From: Desulfonatronospira sp964577315
Lineage (GTDB): Bacteria > Desulfobacterota > Desulfovibrionia > Desulfovibrionales > Desulfonatronovibrionaceae
DNA length: 11,462 bases
Reading direction: 5' to 3'
NCBI GenBank assembly: GCA_964577315.1
Contig: CAZNYT010000068.1
Coordinates: 1 to 11,462 of the forward strand
Made by a program: the position numbers and the translations under genes. Positions 6,835 through 11,462 of this stretch are shown piece after piece. The notes under the pieces were generated by a model. That model was not told the origin of the DNA. It was given only the letters and a program-made list of their open reading frames with translations, and searched no databases. How positions within the stretch are numbered: the first letter of the stretch is position 1; each line of letters begins with the position of its first letter.

Positions 6835-7459
6835 ATTATTCAATACCGCAGCCGGGGAAGAGCTGGCCTGGGAGCTGCTCCGAGACCTGGATCCTGGGGA
6901 AGTCCGGGATCGGGCAGGAGTGGAGCTGGATGCCGGGGCAGGCATGTACCGCCTGGTTTGCCTGGGGCAGGAGCTCGAGATCGATGCTGGTCTGCGCAGT
7001 ATCAGGAGCTATTCCAGCACAGGTAAAGCCTTGCTGGAGGAGCTGGGCCCCCATGTCAGGCTGTCCGCGCTGCGGTACCTGGTGCACTGCCCGCCTGGAT
7101 CCTGGAACCAGGACTGGGCGAATCCCTCGGATCTGTCCGGAGGCAGGATTTTTGACTGGGGCAGCCACGTATTGCCCCTGCAGGATTGGGCAGAGTCTGT
7201 CCAGCAGGAGCCGTCCGGGGCTGCTAGGGTTTGCAGGAATCTGGGGGGAAGACTGGAGCAAGTAGGGGATTTGGGGATGCTCTTGCATCCGTTCCCCAAG
7301 TTTACTCTCCTGTTCGTGGCCTGGTTCGCGGACCAGGAGTTTTCAGCTGAGGGTAGGGTGCTTGTGGACCAGGTTTGGAACGGTCGTATACCCGGGGATA
7401 TAATCTGGGCTACTGCCATGTTCAGCCTTAAAATGTTTATGACAAGGATGTATGCCTGA
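6827..7459 (+). CDS. DUF3786 family protein
   Basis: This 210-residue protein of unknown function appears soluble; no signal peptide or membrane segment is evident. Its N-terminal part (about 11-60) carries AWELLRDLDPGEVRDRAGVE and a YRLVCLGQELEID strand pair typical of DUF3786. The C-terminal part (about 147-205), with LLHPFPKFTLLFVAWFADQE and a later PGDIIWA, aligns with the C-terminus of the convergent gene at 7477-8322, which identifies the pair as relatives. It has no Fe-S domain: only three scattered cysteines are present. The ATG overlaps the end of the flavoprotein gene by 8 bases, with GAGG ten bases upstream, so translation is probably coupled. As I recall the family, it is common in anaerobes with corrinoid or CODH/ACS metabolism. 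Function here can only be guessed from context. Confidence 0.85.
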   Translation: MTELFNTAAGEELAWELLRDLDPGEVRDRAGVELDAGAGMYRLVCLGQELEIDAGLRSIRSYSSTGKALLEELGPHVRLSALRYLVHCPPGSWNQDWANPSDLSGGRIFDWGSHVLPLQDWAESVQQEPSGAARVCRNLGGRLEQVGDLGMLLHPFPKFTLLFVAWFADQEFSAEGRVLVDQVWNGRIPGDIIWATAMFSLKMFMTRMYA

Positions 7460-7476
7460 TTCCCCGGCGAATGAAT

Positions 7477-8322
7477 TTATTGGAAGTGTTCCAGGGGCAA
7501 GAACCCCTGGGCTCCATGCCTCAGGGCAAGCTTTTCCAGCATGGTGGCCAGGCCGACTCCCAGGGCAAAAATACCGTCTATGCCCAGATTCTCATGGGCG
7601 GTAACGTCCAGGAAAAGATGTAGATCCGCTTCCATATCATCTTCGGGATGCCAGTAGCAGAGCAGCATGGGCACAAGTGGGAGCGGATACAGCAAAAAGG
7701 AGACGTCTGCCTGGAAATGCTTGTTCACTTCCCGGGCATCGAACAGATCCAGGATATCAAAAAACAGGTCCGGATAACTGGCAGCAACCCTTTTCAGGGG
7801 CTTTTCGCAGCGCTGCTCAAAAAGGGGTGCTCTGGCCCTACCCCCTGGCAGTTCCCTGAAATGGACCCATTCTCCCCTGGGGAGTCTGCCCTCTCCATGG
7901 AGTACGTATTGAAGAAAGGGAATGCCCACCCAGGGATTGATATGTATTTCTCCGTCCAGATTGCCCCGGGTGTCCACGCTGAAATCCTTGCCCATAATCT
8001 TTGCGGTCAGTCTGTGGTTTTGAAAGGTTCCTTGAATGCGTTCAGCCGCCTGGGACAGGTCCACCCCGGGTATTTCCTTTTTAAGTTCCTGTAGGGCCTG
8101 GTACATATTTTCTTCCGTGCCCGGTTCGGGACCTTTTTTGTCCTTGTCCAGGTGGGGGTATCTTTCCAGAGTTTTCTGGTTGATATAGGGGCACTGGGAA
8201 AGCCTTTTCTGTCCTTTGAATACCGCCCCGGCAAAGGCCAAGCAGGTTTTCTCACCGCATTCCCCGCAATTGGACTGGTCCAAAAGCTTGTATATTTCCA
8301 TGGGATTTAGGGTTTGGGTCAT
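7477..8322 (-). CDS. DUF3786 protein with CFeSP-type [4Fe-4S] N-terminal domain
   Basis: This 281-residue cytoplasmic protein begins with a [4Fe-4S] domain: Cys19-x2-Cys22-x4-Cys27-x16-Cys44, in the context NCGECGEKTCLAFAGAVFKG. This pattern (Pfam FeS, PF04060) is found at the start of the large subunit of the corrinoid iron-sulfur protein (AcsC/CdhE), where it passes electrons to cobalt, and in RnfB. A DUF3786 domain follows (about 85-270), with WVHFRELPGG and LLYPLPLVPMLLCYW. It is convergent with the other DUF3786 gene (17 bases apart) and divergent from RACo/acsV. AAGGAG sits 7 bases before the ATG. Function is unknown. Position and Fe-S type suggest electron transfer to, or handling of, corrinoid proteins. 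Confidence 0.9.
   Translation of the reverse strand: MTQTLNPMEIYKLLDQSNCGECGEKTCLAFAGAVFKGQKRLSQCPYINQKTLERYPHLDKDKKGPEPGTEENMYQALQELKKEIPGVDLSQAAERIQGTFQNHRLTAKIMGKDFSVDTRGNLDGEIHINPWVGIPFLQYVLHGEGRLPRGEWVHFRELPGGRARAPLFEQRCEKPLKRVAASYPDLFFDILDLFDAREVNKHFQADVSFLLYPLPLVPMLLCYWHPEDDMEADLHLFLDVTAHENLGIDGIFALGVGLATMLEKLALRHGAQGFLPLEHFQ
7491..7510. terminator. Hairpin at the convergent gene ends, weak bidirectional terminator candidate
   Basis: CCAGGGG, six-base loop, CCCCTGG forms a perfect 7-bp GC-rich stem 32 bases beyond the stop of the plus-strand DUF3786 gene. It lies within the last codons of the minus-strand gene. No T-tract follows on either side, so it may only slow polymerase, or it may be incidental coding sequence. 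No better terminator is visible between these convergent genes. Confidence 0.3.
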
Positions 8323-8400
8323 TTTTTTCTCCTTTTTTATCGCTGGAATGTTGCTTTAAGATTTTTAGTGATTTTTTGCAGGCAGTACTTTTAAAGGTTG

Positions 8401-8428
8401 GATATATCATTATACTGAATTGTGACAA
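8401..8428 (-). promoter_or_regulatory. Candidate promoter of the Fe-S DUF3786 gene
   Basis: On the minus strand TTGTCA (8423-8428) is followed after 16 bases by TATATC (8401-8406). A perfect TATAAT hexamer also lies at 8409-8414 but has no matching -35. The site is about 80 bases upstream of the start codon. The exact -10 is ambiguous. Confidence 0.4.
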
Positions 8429-8472
8429 CCGTTCATGGACGATGTGAAAACTTTACCCGTTCCTCTTGGCAG

Positions 8473-8508
8473 ACAATCCATTCATCTAAAAATAGGTGAA
8501 TGGATTGT
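8473..8508. promoter_or_regulatory. Long hairpin upstream of acsV
   Basis: ACAATCCATTCA and TGAATGGATTGT are perfect 12-bp arms. One G-T pair and three more pairs extend the stem to 16 bp with a four-base AAAA loop. It starts 131 bases before the end of the gap and has no adjacent T-tract on either strand. It could be a dimer operator or a structured RNA leader element. Confidence 0.6.
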
Positions 8509-8565
8509 GAAAAAGGTATTATTGAAAGTTAAATACAATTGAATTAGGCTCTTTTTTTACAGGTC

Positions 8566-8578
8566 TTCAGGTCCTGAA
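8566..8578. promoter_or_regulatory. Palindrome TTCAGG-T-CCTGAA upstream of acsV
   Basis: A perfect 6+1+6 palindrome lies 61 bases before the acsV start, just after a T-tract. Position fits an operator, but chance is possible. Confidence 0.3.
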
Positions 8579-8639
8579 CGTTTTCAATCGGAAAAAATCG
8601 GGCTATGCAACGGAATGTATAGCTTAAAGGGCGAACTGT

Positions 8640-10535
8640 ATGCCCGAAATAACTTTTTTTCCCGTGGATACCCGGATCGAGGTGGAGCAAGGTGAAAACC
8701 TGCTCCGGGCAGCCATGTTGGCCGGGGTAGAATTCAGCGCGTCCTGCGGAGGCAGCGGTGCCTGTGGGAAATGCAAGTTATGGGTGGAGGAGGGAAATTA
8801 CCACAGCGAATCCTCGGTGAGTTTGAGCCCCCAGGAAGAGGAGCAAGGTTATGCCCTGGCCTGCAGCACATACGTTCTCTCAGATCTAAAAGTTCATTTG
8901 CCCCAGGACGCCCGCGCTGCGGATCGGGAAGCGATTGAACGGGCCACCCTGGCCAGTGTGGATTTGCAGGACTTGATAGGTGAGATAGAAATTGATCCCG
9001 CCTCTAGAAGGATTTATCTAGAACTTCCCCAGCCTTCCCTGGAAGATAATATAAGCGATGTGGACCGGTTGATAAGGTCTTTAAACAAGTATCTGAGTAC
9101 GGATCGAATTTCTTTGTCCCTGCCTTTGCTCAAGGAAGTTTCTTCTCTTTTGCGCCAATCCCAGTGGAAGGTCACAGTGACCTTGTTGGAATCCGACTCA
9201 GGCTACGAAATTACCCGGATTGTTCCCGGAGATAAAAGCGACTGTCAATACGGCTTGGCAGTGGACCTGGGCACCACCACTATCTGCTCCGAGCTTATCA
9301 ATCTACAGACCGGAAAGGTAGAAGCCCGGCGCTCGGATTATAACAGGCAGTACTCCTGCGGTGAGGATGTGATCTCGCGCATCGTTTACGGCTCGCGCCG
9401 CCGGGAAAACCTGGATCATTTGCAAACTCTGGTTCTGAATACCATTAACGAGTTGGTCCGGGAGATGCTCGATGAAACAGGGATTTCAAGCCAGGATGTT
9501 ACCGATATAGTCATGGCCGGTAATACCACCATGACTCACCTGTTCCTGGGAATTCATCCCGGCATCAGGGAAGAGCCCTATGTTCCGGTTTCCAGTGCTC
9601 CGCCCGCATTTGAGGCCCGGGAGATCGGCTTGGACTGGGCCGAGAATACCAGGGTTTACCTGGCTCCTTGCAGGGCCAGCTATATGGGAGGGGATATCAC
9701 CGCCGGGATCCTGGGTTCCAATGTTTTCCGCTCGCAAAAGCTGACCCTGTACATAGATGTGGGTACCAACGGGGAAATGGTTCTGGGCGGTGCTGATTGG
9801 CTGCTTGGCTGTTCCTGTTCCGCAGGTCCGGCATTCGAGGGCGGGGCCATCAAGCACGGGATGCGGGCGGCCACCGGGGCCATTGAACAGGTCCGGATAA
9901 ACGCGCAGACCCTGGAGCCCATGATATTGACTGTAGGACAGGCCCAGCCCCGGGGGATTTGCGGCTCGGGACTGATCGATGCCATGGCTGAGTTTTTCAG
10001 GACAGGGATTATAACCTCCAAAGGCAGGTTTAATACCGAACTGGATACTCCCAGGCTGCGGGGCCAGGATTCCAAGGAATACGTCCTGGTTTGGGCCGGG
10101 GATGCAGGCACGGATCAGGACCTCGTCATCACCGAGGAAGATCTGGACAATCTTTTGAGGGCCAAGGCAGCAGTATTTGCGGGTATAACCACTCTGATAA
10201 ACGCAGTAGGGCTGTCCATAAGCGATATCCAAGAGATGCTGATTGCCGGGGGATTTGGCCGTTACCTGGAGCTGGACAAGGCCATTGTCCTGGGGCTTTT
10301 GCCAGAGATTGCCCCGGACAAGGCCAAGTACATCGGCAACGGCTCCTTGCTGGGATGCAGGCTCATGCTTCTGTCCCGGGACATGAGAGACAACGCTCAC
10401 CAGATCTCCAAGAAAATGACCTATCTGGAGCTAAGCAGGGACGCCTCTTTCATGGATCACTATGTTTCAGCTCTGTTTATACCCCATACCGATTTGGATC
10501 TTTTTCCCACGGTAAGGCCCATGGCAGTGGGCTAG
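8640..10535 (+). CDS. acsV: Reductive activator of the corrinoid iron-sulfur protein (RACo/AcsV), [2Fe-2S]-containing
   Basis: RACo couples ATP hydrolysis to uphill transfer of an electron from its [2Fe-2S] cluster to Co(II) of the corrinoid iron-sulfur protein, restoring the Co(I) methyl acceptor. The 631 residues match the roughly 630-640 of known RACo. Residues 1-90 are a ferredoxin domain with Cys36-x5-Cys42-x2-Cys45-x29-Cys75. A linker and middle domain follow, then the ASKHA ATPase: DLGTTT (209-214), AGNTTMTHLFLG (293-304), IDVGTNGEMVLGG (372-384), CSCSAGPAFEGG (391-402), GICGSGLID, IAGGFGRYLE (535-544). The C-terminus has FIPHTDLDLFP, also present in the short paralogue upstream. AAAGGG lies 8 bases before the ATG, a modest ribosome binding site. 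cooC follows after 43 bases. A paralogous activator of methyltransferase corrinoid proteins is the main alternative; the cooC neighbour favours CODH/ACS. Confidence 0.93.
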   Translation: MPEITFFPVDTRIEVEQGENLLRAAMLAGVEFSASCGGSGACGKCKLWVEEGNYHSESSVSLSPQEEEQGYALACSTYVLSDLKVHLPQDARAADREAIERATLASVDLQDLIGEIEIDPASRRIYLELPQPSLEDNISDVDRLIRSLNKYLSTDRISLSLPLLKEVSSLLRQSQWKVTVTLLESDSGYEITRIVPGDKSDCQYGLAVDLGTTTICSELINLQTGKVEARRSDYNRQYSCGEDVISRIVYGSRRRENLDHLQTLVLNTINELVREMLDETGISSQDVTDIVMAGNTTMTHLFLGIHPGIREEPYVPVSSAPPAFEAREIGLDWAENTRVYLAPCRASYMGGDITAGILGSNVFRSQKLTLYIDVGTNGEMVLGGADWLLGCSCSAGPAFEGGAIKHGMRAATGAIEQVRINAQTLEPMILTVGQAQPRGICGSGLIDAMAEFFRTGIITSKGRFNTELDTPRLRGQDSKEYVLVWAGDAGTDQDLVITEEDLDNLLRAKAAVFAGITTLINAVGLSISDIQEMLIAGGFGRYLELDKAIVLGLLPEIAPDKAKYIGNGSLLGCRLMLLSRDMRDNAHQISKKMTYLELSRDASFMDHYVSALFIPHTDLDLFPTVRPMAVG

Positions 10536-10561
10536 ACGTAAGTCCGGTCACAACAGGACCA

Positions 10562-10570
10562 AGGGAGGAG
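10562..10570 (+). promoter_or_regulatory. Strong ribosome binding site selecting the GTG start of cooC
   Basis: AGGGAGGAG ends 8 bases before the GTG at 10579. An ATG at 10571 is out of frame. The first in-frame ATG (codon 7) would remove the first beta strand just before the P-loop. The GTG is therefore the start. Confidence 0.75.
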
Positions 10571-10578
10571 ATGATAGC

Positions 10579-11346
10579 GTGCATAAAACCATAGCCATGG
10601 TGGGCAAGGGCGGCACCGGAAAGACTACCCTGTCCGCCCTGATCATCAGGTATCTGGTCCAAAACGGCCATAAACCGGTGCTGGCAGTGGATGCGGATTC
10701 CAATGCCACCTTGAATCTGGCCCTGGGCGTCCAGGTGGATCAAACCGTGGGCGGCATGAGGGAGGACATGACCGAGAATATCAAGCAGGGGGACATCCCT
10801 TCTGGCATGTCCAAGGATACATATATAGAATACCAGCTGCAGCAGACTTTGGTAGAGGCTGAAGGCTTCGATCTACTGGTCATGGGCAGACCTGAGGGGC
10901 CGGGATGCTATTGTTTCGCCAACAATCTCCTGCGCAGGCATATTGACGGATTGGCCAAAAACTATTCCTACCTGGTGATGGATAACGAAGCTGGTATGGA
11001 GCATTTGAGCCGGCGCACCACTCAACAGGTGGATCAGATGTTTATCGTTTCCGAGCCCACTCCTGTAGGTATTTTGACCGCTGGTCGAATCAAGGCCCTT
11101 AGCCAGGAGTTAAAGCTGGGAGTTTCTGATACACGACTGGTAGTCAACAGGGCCGGTTCTCAAGTGCCGCAAACGGTTTGGGACGCTGTCCAGGAACAAG
11201 ACCTGGACCCACCAATTGTTTTGCCCATGGATGAGCTGATTCTGGAGTATACCAATCAGGGGCGCTCCCTTCTGGAAGTTCCCCAAGACTCTCCGGCTGT
11301 ACAGGAGGTGGAAAAACTGTGCCAGAATTGGGTGCTCCGAGAGTAA
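10579..11346 (+). CDS. cooC: CooC/AcsF-type nickel-insertion ATPase for CODH/ACS
   Basis: This is a cytoplasmic MinD/SIMIBI-class ATPase that matures the nickel centres of carbon monoxide dehydrogenase (CooC) or acetyl-CoA synthase (AcsF). The 255 residues fit the family. The deviant Walker A GKGGTGKTT (9-17) includes the signature lysine Lys10, switch I VDAD (37-40) and switch II MDNEAGMEHL (134-143). The Cys110-x-Cys112 pair in GPGCYC is the dimer-interface metal site described for CooC. The GTG start is supported by the strong ribosome binding site upstream. It follows acsV by 43 bases in the same operon. CooC and AcsF cannot be separated by eye. Structural CODH/ACS genes are not in the window and may lie beyond its right edge. 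No terminator is evident after the stop. Confidence 0.93.
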   Translation: MHKTIAMVGKGGTGKTTLSALIIRYLVQNGHKPVLAVDADSNATLNLALGVQVDQTVGGMREDMTENIKQGDIPSGMSKDTYIEYQLQQTLVEAEGFDLLVMGRPEGPGCYCFANNLLRRHIDGLAKNYSYLVMDNEAGMEHLSRRTTQQVDQMFIVSEPTPVGILTAGRIKALSQELKLGVSDTRLVVNRAGSQVPQTVWDAVQEQDLDPPIVLPMDELILEYTNQGRSLLEVPQDSPAVQEVEKLCQNWVLRE

Positions 11347-11371
11347 ATCCAAAAAACAATTTAAATCTTGT

Positions 11372-11388
11372 TAACTACAACGAAACTT
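11372..11388. repeat. Right copy of the 17-bp inverted repeat
   Basis: TAACTACAACGAAACTT is the exact reverse complement of 72-88 and lies 25 bases after the cooC stop. Relative to the nearest gene it reads in the same sense as the left copy. The flanks beyond it share at most short patches with the left flank (an AAACAGCC-like and a GGCAGC segment), so the significant match is the 17-mer. The remaining bases to the window end hold no gene that can be supported. Confidence 0.6.
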
Positions 11389-11462
11389 GGCTCTGTAACC
11401 ATGGCTATATAAACAGCCTTACTATTATGGCAGCAACTCTTTCCCTGGGTCCGAGGGTTCTG

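Larger units (their letters stand above)
8323..8639. promoter_or_regulatory. Divergent control region between the Fe-S DUF3786 gene and acsV
   Basis: This 317-bp AT-rich gap contains no credible gene. It holds a candidate minus-strand promoter (8401-8428), a long hairpin (8473-8508), a 6+1+6 palindrome (8566-8578), a T-tract (8552-8558) and the ribosome binding site of the downstream gene. A convincing sigma-70 promoter for the plus strand was not found, though TTGAAA at 8522-8527 could be a -35 with a poor -10. Confidence 0.55.

Noticed and set aside
8420..8437. CRP/FNR-like site TTGTGA-N6-TTCATG upstream of the Fe-S DUF3786 gene
   Set aside because: Only the left half matches the consensus; the right half is poor, so it is not reported as a site.
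9486..10400. A 304-codon open frame on the minus strand inside acsV
   Set aside because: It is the antisense shadow of a strongly conserved coding sequence, with low-complexity Pro/Gly-rich translation and no recognisable domain.

Overview
This window carries carbon-monoxide dehydrogenase/acetyl-CoA synthase (Wood-Ljungdahl) accessory genes from a strict anaerobe. The clearest members are a formyltetrahydrofolate synthetase (fhs), two reductive activators of corrinoid proteins (RACo/AcsV family) and a CooC-type nickel-insertion ATPase. A long periplasmic soluble lytic transglycosylase with a signal peptide indicates a Gram-negative cell. Moderate GC content, DUF3786 proteins and a CODH/ACS maturation set together suggest a sulfate-reducing or related Desulfobacterota, perhaps in the Desulfovibrionales/Desulfohalobiaceae direction. 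The organism is an inference from gene content, not from a marker gene.

Layout. (1) 89-2053, minus: soluble lytic murein transglycosylase, probably unrelated to the rest. (2) 2054-2428: gap holding a perfect 27-bp inverted repeat and the fhs terminator. (3) 2429-4192, minus: fhs. (4) 4193-4671: a 479-bp divergent control region with several short palindromes and a TATAAT box. (5) 4672-7459, plus: a tight three-gene operon encoding a RACo-like ASKHA ATPase that has no ferredoxin domain, a flavodoxin-fold FMN protein, and a DUF3786 protein. (6) 7477-8322, minus, convergent: a second DUF3786 protein fused to a corrinoid-iron-sulfur-protein-type [4Fe-4S] domain. (7) 8323-8639: a divergent control region with a 16-bp-stem hairpin. 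(8) 8640-11346, plus: a full-length RACo/AcsV with its [2Fe-2S] domain, followed by cooC. Further CODH/ACS genes may lie beyond the right edge.

How the genes could work together. Fhs makes 10-formyl-THF for the methyl branch. The methyl group later passes through the corrinoid iron-sulfur protein (CFeSP), whose cobalt sometimes oxidises to Co(II). RACo/AcsV uses ATP to push an electron uphill and restore Co(I). CooC/AcsF-type ATPases load nickel into CODH or ACS.

The most interesting part is the middle of the window. A second RACo-like protein has lost the Fe-S domain that normally delivers the electron, and it is co-transcribed with a flavoprotein. Two DUF3786 proteins flank that operon, one carrying a [4Fe-4S] domain like that of CFeSP itself. 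This may be an undescribed flavin-linked activation module for corrinoid proteins. Two sequence oddities sit outside the genes: the 27-bp perfect inverted repeat, and a 17-bp sequence found in inverted orientation near the two window edges, just downstream of the outermost genes.
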